Source: Clostridia bacterium (GTDB lineage: Bacteria > Bacillota > Peptococcia > DRI-13 > UBA5745). From it: DNA of 64,000 nucleotides. Under the pieces are notes generated by a model. It was given only the letters and a program-made list of their open reading frames with translations, was not told the DNA's origin and did no database searches. Position numbers and translations under genes: made by a program. Below, piece after piece: positions 44,916 through 53,697 of this stretch; the stretch's first letter is position 1, and each line of letters starts with the position of its first letter. Location of the stretch: positions 1-64,000 of the forward strand of contig JAHDMJ010000007.1 of NCBI GenBank assembly GCA_018436095.1, written 5' to 3'.

Positions 44916-45842
44916 TTAACCGGCGGTGCTTAGCCGGGAGGCAGTTTGCGGAATATCCAATATACCGTACTTACCGTATATTTCAACAAAGGCCCTGGCA
45001 TCATCAATAACGACAGCATTATTAAAAGCAAAAGGGATCACTTCTTTGCCGAAGGGATCAACAAATCCCCATAAGCCCTCACTCTTAACAGCAATATATC
45101 TCGTCGCAATAGGAGAAACCTCGTCAAACACGAAATCTGTTCGCAGCTTGCCGTCACTGCCGGCAAGTGCGTATTTCTGGTTACGTTTCACTATAGCTAT
45201 CTGGTTGCCGCCAATGACTTCATCAAACACAAAATCCGTCATGAATTGCCCATTAAAATAAACCGCGAACCCTGAATCATTCTTACTCCAGAAATCCTCC
45301 GGTTCTCTATATAAATAATCCTCAACACTTTCATTAGCGGATAAGAATACAGATATAACTCTATCTTTTGATAATTTGTCTACCGTCTCCGTAGGCTCCC
45401 AATGAAAAGCATAATTTTCATTATAATAGAACGTCTTTGATTTCTCAGAATAGAGGTAAAGATATGGCATACGAAAGCCACCTTCCGGCTCTATACTACT
45501 AATCGCCTTTCCTGTTTGCCCATCCAGCAGAACCATGTCCATGCCTGAATCACTGTATCCGATAAAGCCGAATTCATGAAAGAATCTAATTTCTTCGTAG
45601 TCCAATGCAGGCTCAACCTGCCACAGCAAGTTCTCTTCAATGCTCTTCAGGGCTTCATTGGGCCGACTTCTACCTTCTTCTTCCAACTCTCGCAGGCTGT
45701 TTTCCTCTAATTCAAAACCCTTTTGCTCTCCAGCATTATGGGCAGAATAATCAATATAGAATGAAAACATGATAAGTAACAGGAGGAAAAATACTAGGCT
45801 CCCTGCTAGCTTCCGCACATCAGCTTTCTTGAACATATTCAT
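44916..45842 (-). CDS. Membrane-anchored WG-repeat protein
   Basis: 308 residues with one N-terminal membrane segment (SLVFFLLLLIMFSFYIDY). The C-terminal third carries WG (KWG)-type repeats, clearest in GLWGFVDPFGKEVIPFAFNN, with degenerate ones before it (NQKYALAGSDGKLRTDFVFDEVSP). Such repeats fold into beta structures of unknown ligand. A possible sigma-A-like -10 (TATAAAT) lies about 50 bp upstream. No known role. Confidence 0.7.
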   Translation of the reverse strand: MNMFKKADVRKLAGSLVFFLLLLIMFSFYIDYSAHNAGEQKGFELEENSLRELEEEGRSRPNEALKSIEENLLWQVEPALDYEEIRFFHEFGFIGYSDSGMDMVLLDGQTGKAISSIEPEGGFRMPYLYLYSEKSKTFYYNENYAFHWEPTETVDKLSKDRVISVFLSANESVEDYLYREPEDFWSKNDSGFAVYFNGQFMTDFVFDEVIGGNQIAIVKRNQKYALAGSDGKLRTDFVFDEVSPIATRYIAVKSEGLWGFVDPFGKEVIPFAFNNAVVIDDARAFVEIYGKYGILDIPQTASRLSTAG

Positions 45843-45941
45843 CCCCCCTATTACAGTCAGTTTTGCCTATTGCCCACTCATTTATATAACAGATTAGGGT
45901 AAGGCAGAAGCAGTAAGCGTGCTAAAATACTAACATTTAGC

Positions 45942-46550
45942 CTAGAGTTCAGTAACCACTTTAGCCCTATCTTTGATTTTTTGATCATGGGTCACGATAA
46001 TAATGGTTTTGCCCTCTAAATTCATCGCATGCAAAATATCCATGATGATTTGTGCGTTTTTGGCATCGAGGGATCCCGTCGGTTCATCCGCCAGAATAAT
46101 ATCGCATTTCTTTAAAAATAAGCGGGCCAAGGCGATACGCTGCTGCTCACCGCCGGATAGCGTATATACCTTGCTATTCAGCTTACTGGTCAAGCCTACT
46201 CTTTCCAGCACTTCTTCAATCGAATAATCCGTGCGGCTATCCTCTCTGATCAACTCAAGGTTTTGTTCAACGGTTTTATTTTCGATCAAGGCAAAATTTT
46301 GAAACAGAAAACCGACAACAGTACGAAAATACTCCATCTTTTGCTTGTTTGTCTTATACTCAATTCCGTTTATTTTTAAGGTGCCCGAGTCAATGGGCTC
46401 GATTAAGCCGATCATATTTAATAATGTGGTCTTTCCCGTCCCGCTGGCTCCGGAAAAACAGACGAAGCCCTGATCCTCGATACTAAAATTGTAGTTTTGA
46501 AACAAAACAAGATCATCAAACTTTTTGGTGATATTTATTCCTTCTATCAT
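45942..46550 (-). CDS. ABC exporter ATPase, lactococcin-972/MacB type
   Basis: 202 residues, a compact ATPase: Walker A GASGTGKTT, signature LSGGEQQR, Walker B IILADEPTGSLD, H-loop VTHD. The size and GSLDAKN after Walker B fit the LolD/MacB-like group, whose members include the lactococcin 972 exporter ATPases. Its ATG lies seven bases after the stop of the big permease gene and lacks a clear ribosome site, so translation is probably coupled. It likely powers export of a peptide, or works in self-protection, with the 658-residue partner. Confidence 0.85.
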   Translation of the reverse strand: MIEGINITKKFDDLVLFQNYNFSIEDQGFVCFSGASGTGKTTLLNMIGLIEPIDSGTLKINGIEYKTNKQKMEYFRTVVGFLFQNFALIENKTVEQNLELIREDSRTDYSIEEVLERVGLTSKLNSKVYTLSGGEQQRIALARLFLKKCDIILADEPTGSLDAKNAQIIMDILHAMNLEGKTIIIVTHDQKIKDRAKVVTEL

Positions 46551-46557
46551 AATTCAC

Positions 46558-48534
46558 TTATAAAACCTTTCCTTTTAGAATTGCCGGTACGTTGGCTTTT
46601 TCCAGGGTTAACGCTTTTTTTAAGATGCAGACGAACTCAAAGGCCAGCAATATCAGTCCGCCCCAAAGGAGATTTTCACCAAATTTAATACCCAAAAGCC
46701 ATCCCAAGAGGAAGGCCAGAATTGCGCTCAGCAGAAAAACAGTCAACGTGATGATCATTAACCGGCTGTTTCTGGAAAATAATGAATAGCCCAGTACTTT
46801 TTTTAGTGCCAGCTCCATGGCGTTAAACTGATATTCCAATTTAATAATAAAACTAATCAGCGACAGCTCCAGCAATAGCAAAAAGATGGTCAGGATGACC
46901 GTAAGCTTCATGTTTCGCGAAACGATCGTCCAATTCCGTACATAGACATCGAAAACATTGGAGACTGCCACTATTTGATCGGTTAACTGGTATTCCGCCA
47001 CGAAATCATCGAAGCCCTTCTGGGGGATATTGTACATCGTACTATAGGCATAGTACAAAGAGTCATTTTCCCGGAACCCATCAGCTTGTTGCAGGGTATT
47101 ATTAAACAGAATGATCGGCTTCCGCATAATCCGGCTGACACAATTCCAAGGCAGATTGTGAATACCCACTAAATCCAAGTCGCCGGTATAGGTAACGGTT
47201 TTAATTGCGGAATCACGGGTTCTCACAAAAAAAGCATTGAATATTTCTTCCGCAATAGAATGTTCCGAAGAGTTTTCCGCTATGCCTGCCGGCAGCAGAA
47301 TAAAGTAATCGCCCTCCAGGCTTTTGGCTGTTTCGGCCAGGGAAGCATTTAGTGGTGCTATTTCTTCAAAAGTATTGCTATTGATTAAGAGCACCGGATA
47401 AGGACTGTTAAAATTGGCTGTCATTTCATTATACTGTAAAGAAACGTTTTGAAACCGTCTGTAAAATTCCTGATTCATCAGGGTAGTATCTTCCATCGTT
47501 TTACCCAAATGATTAACCACTTTGTAATTCAATTGGTAATAGCTATATTCCTTATGATCGGTGAAAAAATCGCGTTGTTCGTACATCAGGTAGCCTTGAG
47601 CTATTATGGTAAAATTATAAGCCAGGACGATTAAGGTGAGCAAGGCTGTCACTGTTTTTAAGGTGTAGTTGGCAACCAGTAAGCCGCCGCCGTTACTTCT
47701 GGCCGCAAGGCCTTTTTTGAAATCCACTCGTAAAATAGCTGCGTTAATCAATGTATTGATCAGCAGCAGCACTAGGGTAGCCGCCATGAAGGCCTGAAAC
47801 TTAAAAAGCACGTGGGAATACCGGCTTAAAATCACCGGCAGGCTGATAAAGGCCCCTGCCACGATAGCGGCGTCTTGCACAGCGCTTTTAAGAAAAATGA
47901 TCCGCACATCTTCCCCAAGGGTTATCCGAACGGTAATTTCTTTTTTTAGGCTGATGATTTCATAAATCGACAAAAGCGAAACCCCGCCGAAGATGATCGA
48001 CCAAACCGCAAAGAGATTCAGCCAAGTCTCCCTATCGGAGCCAAACTGTTTGGGAAGTCCGCCTCCGTATTTGCCGATCAACTCCGCCTTAAATAAACGC
48101 ATAGCTTCTGCCTGTGAAGAATCGCCTATGTAATAACAGTTTGTAAACTTTTCGATTGTCGTTATCTCACTGAAGTCCTTGTAGACAATCCCTGTTTCTC
48201 CCATAAACAAACTATTATAGTGCCCTTCAGCAATACCGTTAGCCTGCAATGCTTCTAACGCATTGGGAGTGCCAAAAACAGTTATGTCTTTACTATATGC
48301 CGAAATAATCGTGCTGTCCAAGAAAAAGAAATCGACTTCGTGTACCTTGGCAGCATTGAGAAAATCTTCGATTATTTCTCTTTCTTCTATACCCTTTTCC
48401 CGGCTGACAAAGTAAAAGTCTGACTGGTAATATGACCCTTGGAAACCATCCAGGTAAAGAATGAATAATTCCCCGTTAAAGATATAGCCTATAGCAAATA
48501 ATAAAAAGGTGACAATAAGCTTAATTTTTTTCAT
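46558..48534 (-). CDS. Bacteriocin-associated integral membrane protein (lactococcin-972-type permease)
   Basis: 658 residues with MacB/FtsX-like topology. There is an N-terminal membrane segment, a large external part, membrane segments at about 175-195, 220-240, 250-270 and 300-320, a second external domain, and three more segments at the C-terminus (LTVILTIFLLLLELSLISFI; LMIITLTVFLLSAILAFLLG; LLWGGLILLAFEFVCIL). Size, layout and pairing with a 202-residue ATPase match the large membrane component of lactococcin 972 loci (DUF1430 type). No lactococcin 972-like precursor is recognisable nearby, so the cargo is unknown; secreted proteins encoded at 48795 and 55812 are candidates. Confidence 0.75.
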   Translation of the reverse strand: MKKIKLIVTFLLFAIGYIFNGELFILYLDGFQGSYYQSDFYFVSREKGIEEREIIEDFLNAAKVHEVDFFFLDSTIISAYSKDITVFGTPNALEALQANGIAEGHYNSLFMGETGIVYKDFSEITTIEKFTNCYYIGDSSQAEAMRLFKAELIGKYGGGLPKQFGSDRETWLNLFAVWSIIFGGVSLLSIYEIISLKKEITVRITLGEDVRIIFLKSAVQDAAIVAGAFISLPVILSRYSHVLFKFQAFMAATLVLLLINTLINAAILRVDFKKGLAARSNGGGLLVANYTLKTVTALLTLIVLAYNFTIIAQGYLMYEQRDFFTDHKEYSYYQLNYKVVNHLGKTMEDTTLMNQEFYRRFQNVSLQYNEMTANFNSPYPVLLINSNTFEEIAPLNASLAETAKSLEGDYFILLPAGIAENSSEHSIAEEIFNAFFVRTRDSAIKTVTYTGDLDLVGIHNLPWNCVSRIMRKPIILFNNTLQQADGFRENDSLYYAYSTMYNIPQKGFDDFVAEYQLTDQIVAVSNVFDVYVRNWTIVSRNMKLTVILTIFLLLLELSLISFIIKLEYQFNAMELALKKVLGYSLFSRNSRLMIITLTVFLLSAILAFLLGWLLGIKFGENLLWGGLILLAFEFVCILKKALTLEKANVPAILKGKVL

Positions 48535-48794
48535 GGGTGAAATAACCTTTCAAATAATTAATGAGTTATATGGTCTAATCCACCAATGACATAAAGTAGC
48601 GGTAGCAGAATAAAATCCATGACTTTGCTAATGCAACTCCATGAATTTTATTCGCATAATGCGACAAGCCTTCTGCTTTATGTGTACTTATATTTTCTAA
48701 CTACGGCACGTAAAAGTTCTTCAAATTGCTTTGGATCGTCAATACCTAATTGGTTTTGTTTTCCTGATGCAATGTCTCTTTTTTTCAATTTATT

Positions 48795-49550
48795 TTACGG
48801 CTGCGCTGCATAAAACACACTATTAGTGTATACATTGGTTGCAAGAGTTTGACCGCTATGCAAATTCTTTATAAACCCAATGTATCTTACTTCTATAGAT
48901 CTTTTAAAATCCACTGGTGACCAAGTATAATCCTCAGCATGATATCCCGCTGTTGCATATTCATAAATAGCGTTCATACCATCAGCCCACCCCGAGGTAA
49001 CCGAATTCCAAATATAACCTTGCTGATCCAACAATTCAATATTACCTGAGATAGAACAATCGACTGATTCTATCCCATGTGGGGCATTTGGAATAGTGGC
49101 AGTGCTGTCTTTTGTCACGGGAAAAGTCGCAGCAGCCAAAGATGGAAGGTCTTTGTCTTCAGAAGAGTAAAGTAAGTTTTGATTTCCTAATGCTTTCATT
49201 TTCGACTTATAGGCAACCATTTCTATAGCTTGCTCCCTATTGATTCTTTCAAACTCCTCTGGGGAAGTATACGTATACCATTTAATCTGATCTTCCATTG
49301 TAGGCTCGGGTAATCCTTCCTTTCTTGCATATTTTTGCCTTAGCTCTAAGACTTTATCAAAGTCAAAATAAAACTCTGTTCCATACTCCGCATTGATACG
49401 ATCTTGGATTTCAACATAAACTTCAAAGTCGATGTCAAATTGATCAAATAGCTCTTGGTATTTTGCTAATTCAGGAGGCAACGCAGTAGCAGAAAGCGGC
49501 AAAATGCTACAAAAAGCCAAAGTAAGCATCAGCATTAGTATTTTTTTCAT
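48795..49550 (-). CDS. Secreted protein, paralog of 55812-56186
   Basis: 251 residues. Signal peptide (KKILMLMLTLAFCSILPLSATA) with AGGAGG before the ATG. Residues about 28-105 match the protein at 55812-56186 (LFDQFDIDFEVYVEIQDRINAEYGTEF against LFDKFNIDIAAYVEIDNRLNEKYGTEF; both have EGLPEPTMED). The C-terminal half (SVDCSISGNIELLDQQGYIWNSVTSGW onward) is beta-rich and is missing in the shorter paralog. It lies upstream of the exporter genes in the same direction and behind a shared-type promoter (49700-49731), so it could be an exported effector. No known domain. Confidence 0.7.
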   Translation of the reverse strand: MKKILMLMLTLAFCSILPLSATALPPELAKYQELFDQFDIDFEVYVEIQDRINAEYGTEFYFDFDKVLELRQKYARKEGLPEPTMEDQIKWYTYTSPEEFERINREQAIEMVAYKSKMKALGNQNLLYSSEDKDLPSLAAATFPVTKDSTATIPNAPHGIESVDCSISGNIELLDQQGYIWNSVTSGWADGMNAIYEYATAGYHAEDYTWSPVDFKRSIEVRYIGFIKNLHSGQTLATNVYTNSVFYAAQP

Positions 49551-49699
49551 TTAAATTCCTCCTCACATTGATATGTCCTATTTTAAGATGTTTACTGGCC
49601 AGTATCATCATTTCAATAGAATTTAAAAATCGGCACTTCTTCTTAAATAGCAGCAAGATTTATCGCATTTATTTTTTATCTGTATTTCCCTCCTTCACT

Positions 49700-49731
49700 T
49701 ATATATCATCAAAATCAATCCTTTTGTGACA
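49700..49731 (-). promoter_or_regulatory. Putative ECF-type promoter 2
   Basis: Minus strand TGTCACAAA (49723-49731), 15-bp spacer, GATATATA (49700-49707). 150 bp before the secreted protein gene. A strong GAAGGAGGG just downstream is followed by ATA where a start codon would be expected, suggesting a lost small gene. Confidence 0.6.
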
Positions 49732-49766
49732 GAGATTTTAAAAATATTTCTCATAAAGACACCCCT

Positions 49767-50027
49767 CTAACAAGCTAACAAGCCGGCTCTGACTAGATTG
49801 CTTCGAAAATCTGCAGAAGCCTTCTCCATATCAACATATACAGATTCTCGCACCTGCATTTCATCAATATACATTTTGACTAGCTCATAGTCAAAATTAA
49901 ACTCATTCATCTCCGCAATCTTTTCGTCTAGTTCTTGAACAAGCTCAAAAATATCTTTATTTTGCAGTTCCTCTTTTTTTACCCGAATTTTGGATTGTTT
50001 ATCTCCAATATCAGTCTGTTCGGACAT
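49767..50027 (-). pseudogene. Truncated copy of the anti-sigma factor N-terminus
   Basis: 86 codons from ATG 50027 (GGAGGGGG seven bases before). It matches the first about 80 residues of the anti-sigma protein at 52099-52959: KEELQNKDIFELVQELDEKIAEM against KEAELQNKDILELIRELDEKMEN. Similarity ends after SADFR, and a stop follows; the membrane segment and sensor domain are missing. It could still bind the sigma factor as a small soluble protein, but truncation is more likely. Confidence 0.6.
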
Positions 50028-50098
50028 CTTCAATCCCCCTCCAGAACACTTTGACAAGGGATGGCTGATTCATTGCCGTTTATTTAAACCCTTTATTA

Positions 50099-50130
50099 TA
50101 TACATGTCTTCAGTAAGCTGTTTTGTTACA
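50099..50130 (-). promoter_or_regulatory. Putative ECF-type promoter 3 (weaker -10)
   Basis: Minus strand TGTAACAAA (50122-50130), 15-bp spacer, CATGTATA (50099-50106). 72 bp before the truncated anti-sigma copy. Confidence 0.5.
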
Positions 50131-50154
50131 AGAAAATCAAAAAAAATTCGCATA

Positions 50155-50215
50155 TTTTCACCTTATTAAAGTCAAAATAAATTCTGTCCCATACTCCGTC
50201 AGTACATCAAAACAA
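50155..50215 (-). pseudogene. Remnant of a third secreted-protein paralog
   Basis: Minus strand sequence encodes EYGTEF and, after a one-base deletion, FDFNK, matching EYGTEFYFDFDK of the protein at 48795-49550. Only about 50 bp are recognisable. The rest of the 50.03-50.55 kb gap holds no gene I can support. Confidence 0.5.
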
Positions 50216-50487
50216 TGCAGAAAGGCATAACGGAATAAAAACTATGTATAGTTAGTCGTGACTCTCAAGTTTTCTTGCAGCAGTCTTGCTTTATAGGTAA
50301 AACCTTTTACGTTCACGCTAATATCGCTAAATGGTAAAATAGCTGACGGCACACGCAACATTCAACTATATATTCCCTTGCCCGGGGTGAAGGCTCTTAC
50401 CGTGAACACGATGAAAGGCTGGACAAGGTAAAGCTGCTTGCTATGTGGCGCCCGATTTTATGCTTACCAACCTAGTCATCGTAAAAA

Positions 50488-50523
50488 GGGCGCGTCGCCT
50501 TAGTTAACGTTTGCGACACGCCC
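50488..50523 (-). terminator. Terminator of the gene at 50551
   Basis: Minus strand GGGCGTGTCGC pairs with GCGACGCGCCC, then TTTTT. It shares an arm with the terminator at 22800. Confidence 0.75.
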
Positions 50524-50550
50524 CTGAGAAAAACTAAGACTGTTTCCCAT

Positions 50551-51126
50551 TTAATAGTTGTTCAACTCTTCAACATCCGGGTAGCGCAAATCCTCGATTG
50601 CTATCCAGTTCGCCCAACCGGCGGCACCGGCCAGGTATACTTGACCTTCCTTTCTTTCCTCAATAAGCAAAGGACCGACATATTGATCGGAATATTCGGT
50701 TTCCTCCCTAAGATATAGCGGAAATACCAAAAGCGGCTGCACCTCATCAGTATATTGGATCCCTCGGGATTCTTTAACCCAACCCTTGGCATTGGGGGCC
50801 GGAATATCGAAAACCGGAGTGTCAACATAAAGCCACGCCTCTCCTTCATATACAGCCCGGTCATAGCAGTTAACCAAAGTGTAGGGAGATAGTTTTTTAG
50901 CCTCTGGCGCTTCTTCTGTCGGCAATAAATAGAGTATTTGTTCTTGATCACTCAAAAAATATTTGGGCAAAATTCCCGAATAAAATTGAATTTGAAAATC
51001 GCTATCACCAAAAGAGCTGATCTTTGCTTGCCCCAAGAGGAAACCTAAAGCAAAAAAGAAAAGGCTCAGCGAAATAATTCCTAATAATTTTTTGAGGGTG
51101 CAACGAGGATTTGTTTTATTCACCAT
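50551..51126 (-). CDS. Membrane-anchored hypothetical protein, paralog of 41005-41565
   Basis: 191 residues: an N-terminal membrane segment (LLGIISLSLFFFALGFLLGQ), then a domain sharing most of its length with the 41005-41565 product (IQFYSG.LP.YFLSDQEQ, VDTPVFDIPAPNAKGWVKES, LLIEERKEGQVYL). The start ATG 51126 has GGAG three bases before; GTG at 51123 is an alternative. It is the last gene of the anti-sigma operon, as its paralog is last in the other string, so an ancestral operon end may have been duplicated. Function unknown. Confidence 0.75.
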   Translation of the reverse strand: MVNKTNPRCTLKKLLGIISLSLFFFALGFLLGQAKISSFGDSDFQIQFYSGILPKYFLSDQEQILYLLPTEEAPEAKKLSPYTLVNCYDRAVYEGEAWLYVDTPVFDIPAPNAKGWVKESRGIQYTDEVQPLLVFPLYLREETEYSDQYVGPLLIEERKEGQVYLAGAAGWANWIAIEDLRYPDVEELNNY

Positions 51127-51649
51127 AAGCTCCTACACTTATATCCGCTTAAAGCGCTCCAAGTCCAAGAATATACTTTACATTTAGCAACACCAGTAGT
51201 CGTAGATTCTAAGCTACTAATTCCACTTATATCAGATAGATGATTATTGAAAAATAATACACGGCTATTATAAGATTTTTTAGATATATCTAATTCTAAT
51301 ATTTTAGAATTCGTAGATTTAACATCTAAATATAATATTGTACCATTATCTAGAATTTGGACCGGCCTATAGGCAGAAAACTCTTCAACATCTGGCAATA
51401 ATGCAATACCTAGGAGCTGACCTTGGGGCAATATTTTTGAATAGTTCTTTCGATAATCACTTTTGCCGTGTCTGACCGTTCTGATACCATTAAATAAATA
51501 TTACCTTCTTTATCATACCCCACAGGTTCAATTACTGCAGGTAAACATTTGAAAAGAATATCCTGTTTTTTAATTTGCTGATCCTGACTTTTCGTTTCTA
51601 GGGTTGCACTTTTAGCAGAAAATTGAACATTTATTGGTTGTTTTTGCAT
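51120..51649 (-). pseudogene. Frameshifted gene between the DUF6147-like and paralog genes
   Basis: Two overlapping frames form one broken gene. The first (51649-51410) begins MQKQPINVQFSAKS and runs through GYDKEGNIYLMVSERSDTAKVIIERTIQKY before a stop. The second (from about 51431) continues LPQGQLLGIALLPDVEEFSAYRPVQILDNGTILYLDVKS to a stop at 51120. One base change near 51425-51440 would join them into about 170 residues of beta-propeller-like repeats. Sequencing error is an alternative. No signal peptide is seen, so the 5' part may also be missing. Confidence 0.65.
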
Positions 51650-51665
51650 ATGCTATTTTCCTGCC

Positions 51666-52088
51666 TTATCTACATACAACTTCGGTAGACACTACCGTGC
51701 CCGTATCTGAACCGTTATCATTGGCAGCATATGCAGTAAGGGGCACTCTGTAGATTGTTCCACCTACGCCTGTAAAAGTAACGGCGTGTGCATAAGTATA
51801 GCGATTATTTCCATAGAAATCAGGATTTGTAGCGCTATAAAGAGTCTCGTGCGTTGTCCAAGCCGAACCTGTCTTTTTTTCTATTAGAATTTTTTGGGCG
51901 CCGATCTCTGTCATTATGCCGGTGCCTTCAACACTATAACTTATTTCCATACTATTGCTCCCCTTTGCTGCCAAATCTACTCTATAATATTTTAGATAGT
52001 GGCTGGCTCTTGCAAAAGCGGCTCCACCAAGGGAAGTCAATAGCAGCGTTAATATTAATAAAAATACAACTGTCTTTCTCGTGAACAA
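51666..52088 (-). CDS. Secreted DUF6147-like protein
   Basis: About 140 residues from TTG 52088 (GAGGGAG upstream); TTG at 52112, overlapping the anti-sigma stop, is an alternative. Signal peptide (TVVFLLILTLLLTSLGGAAFA) and a small beta domain (LAAKGSNSMEISYSVEGTGIMTEIGAQKILIEKK...WTTHETLYSATNPDFYGNNRYTYAHAVTF), which I match from memory to the DUF6147 family of small exported Firmicutes proteins. Probably cotranscribed with the anti-sigma gene. Role unknown. Confidence 0.7.
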   Translation of the reverse strand: MFTRKTVVFLLILTLLLTSLGGAAFARASHYLKYYRVDLAAKGSNSMEISYSVEGTGIMTEIGAQKILIEKKTGSAWTTHETLYSATNPDFYGNNRYTYAHAVTFTGVGGTIYRVPLTAYAANDNGSDTGTVVSTEVVCR

Positions 52089-52098
52089 AATCTCCCTC

Positions 52099-52959
52099 TC
52101 ATATAGAATCAATAATTTGCTTTAACTCTTTTTCAGTGATCCCACCAAATATATTAAAAACATGATAATCGGCAACCCAGACAGCAGTCGGAATCCCTTC
52201 GTTTGTTAATAAGAAATATTCAACTCCGTTTTTCTTGTAGATTTGGCCGCCCTCATCTTTCTCAACGACGCTGGCAAGATTAGCCGGATCATCGCTTTTA
52301 TTGACAGTAATTATAATTGTTTTGTCAGCACTCTCATATACAGCGGTGATTACGGTCAATGACCCGGCCTTTTGGACTTCTGCAAAAGAAATGGAGAAGT
52401 CCTCCGGGATCCACTTAGGACAAAAATCACCAGAAATTCCTTCGCTTTCCATGGCTTCAGCTAATGAGTCGAACTGATCATTGCTATTAGATAAAACCAT
52501 GTTTCCGGAAGGCTCTTGGTTTCTAATGTGCAGCACCCCTTCTCCCCATATATAGAAGGTTTGAAATAGATTTACTCCCATAGCGGAACCAACCATAGCC
52601 GTAGCCCCTAAGAAAATAACCAGACAGGCGGCGATAGCCCCAAGCCACCTTTTTTTATTTTCCGTCTTCTTTTTTCTGACCATGACCGGCTTTGTGTCTG
52701 ATTCCGAGAATAATAGAGCATGCTTCTCTCGGAAATCAGCCAGAGACTGTTCAGCATTCCCGTGGGTCATCACGGGAACCTGCACCTGCATTTGATCAAG
52801 ATATTCTTCAACTAAATCAGCATCAAAACTAAACTCATCTATGTTTTCCATCTTTTCGTCCAGTTCCCTGATAAGCTCAAGAATATCTTTATTTTGCAGC
52901 TCTGCTTCTTTTATTCGGGTGTTGGATTGTTTATTTCCAGCACAGGTCTGTTTAGACAT
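52099..52959 (-). CDS. Membrane anti-sigma factor with C-terminal DUF4367-like sensor
   Basis: 286 residues. An N-terminal cytosolic helical part (LQNKDILELIRELDEKMENIDEF) should hold the sigma factor. One membrane segment is at about 120-140 (WLGAIAACLVIFLGATAMVG), and the external domain ends like DUF4367 proteins (NGVEYFLLTNEGIPTAVWVADYHVFNIFGGITEKELKQIIDSI). GGAGG eight bases before ATG 52959 decides the start. It follows the ECF sigma gene, but a separate shared-type promoter stands right before it (52980-53011), so the sigma factor may induce its own inhibitor. The signal sensed is unknown. Confidence 0.85.
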   Translation of the reverse strand: MSKQTCAGNKQSNTRIKEAELQNKDILELIRELDEKMENIDEFSFDADLVEEYLDQMQVQVPVMTHGNAEQSLADFREKHALLFSESDTKPVMVRKKKTENKKRWLGAIAACLVIFLGATAMVGSAMGVNLFQTFYIWGEGVLHIRNQEPSGNMVLSNSNDQFDSLAEAMESEGISGDFCPKWIPEDFSISFAEVQKAGSLTVITAVYESADKTIIITVNKSDDPANLASVVEKDEGGQIYKKNGVEYFLLTNEGIPTAVWVADYHVFNIFGGITEKELKQIIDSI

Positions 52960-52979
52960 TCTCAATTCCTCCCTCAGCC

Positions 52980-53011
52980 TATATATCATTAAACAATCGG
53001 GATTTGTGACA
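52980..53011 (-). promoter_or_regulatory. Putative ECF-type promoter 4, driving the anti-sigma gene
   Basis: Minus strand TGTCACAAA (53003-53011), 15-bp spacer, GATATATA (52980-52987). Only about 20 bases separate the -10 box from the anti-sigma start codon, and the ribosome site fits in between. Confidence 0.65.
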
Positions 53012-53023
53012 GAGATTTAAAAA

Positions 53024-53494
53024 TTATTTTAATAACTCCCTGCATTCCGCTAAGGCCCGGCTGACCCGTTGCCGGCAAGCAGCATAAGATATACCTAGCC
53101 GGCGGCAAATTTCATCATAGGGTAGATTCTCGCGAAAATAGAGAATCAATATTTCCCGATTTTCTTCTGATAACAGGTAAGGTAAAAGCTCATTTACTTT
53201 ATCCGTATCCAATTCAACTGAACATGAAAATTCTTCTGAAAACTCAACCTTAAGATGATCGTTTTTAGAATAATATCGTTTAATGCATATTTTTGTTGCA
53301 TTGTATAGCCAGCCTTTGGGATTAGGGTGAGCATGCAGTTCCGCTTTTTTATATAATGCTATTAAAAAAACCTCTTGCACAATATCTTCGGCAACTTTTG
53401 CGTCTCCGGTATAGCGATAGGCATATTGCATTAAACGATTATAATTATTAATGTACAATTCGTTGAAAAAGGCATCGAGGTTTGTCGCTTTCAT
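53024..53494 (-). CDS. ECF-type RNA polymerase sigma factor
   Basis: 156 residues with the two ECF domains. Region 2 is YINNYNRLMQYAYRYTGDAKVAEDIVQEVFLIALYKK (DIVQEVF is the core-binding helix). Region 4 is LPYDEICRRLGISYAACRQRVSRALAECREL (HTH reading the -35 box). The linker between them is short. ATG 53494 has AAGGATGG nine bases before; a start at 53524 adds ten residues. A sigma-A promoter lies 50 bp upstream, so basal expression is housekeeping-driven. It is paired with the anti-sigma gene after it. Confidence 0.92.
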   Translation of the reverse strand: MKATNLDAFFNELYINNYNRLMQYAYRYTGDAKVAEDIVQEVFLIALYKKAELHAHPNPKGWLYNATKICIKRYYSKNDHLKVEFSEEFSCSVELDTDKVNELLPYLLSEENREILILYFRENLPYDEICRRLGISYAACRQRVSRALAECRELLK

Positions 53495-53541
53495 TTCGAT
53501 TGTCCATCCTTCAAATATGATCAAAACACCACGCTTTCTCC

Positions 53542-53570
53542 ATTATATGCTAATTATGGTATATTTTCAA
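53542..53570 (-). promoter_or_regulatory. Sigma-A promoter of the ECF sigma gene
   Basis: Minus strand TTGAAA (53565-53570), 17-bp spacer, TATAAT (53542-53547). Confidence 0.75.
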
Positions 53571-53595
53571 TAAAATATACAGTTTTCATAATAAT

Positions 53596-53642
53596 AAAGC
53601 CTTCTTTATTCGCTATTTTTAGTCGAAATAAAGAAGGCTTTT
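53596..53642 (-). terminator. Terminator of the gene at 53698
   Basis: AAAGCCTTCTTTATTCG pairs with CGAAATAAAGAAGGCTTT around a short loop, followed on the minus strand by TATTATTAT. Related to terminators at 36551 and 56892. Confidence 0.75.
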
Positions 53643-53697
53643 GAATATCATAGTTTTCAGCAAGTCTACCTTCGTTCAGAGTATCTGTTGAAAATTC

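Noticed and set aside
45942-49550. Complete lactococcin 972 biosynthesis locus
   Set aside because: The exporter pair fits, but no small precursor with the family's features was found; only the transporter type is claimed.
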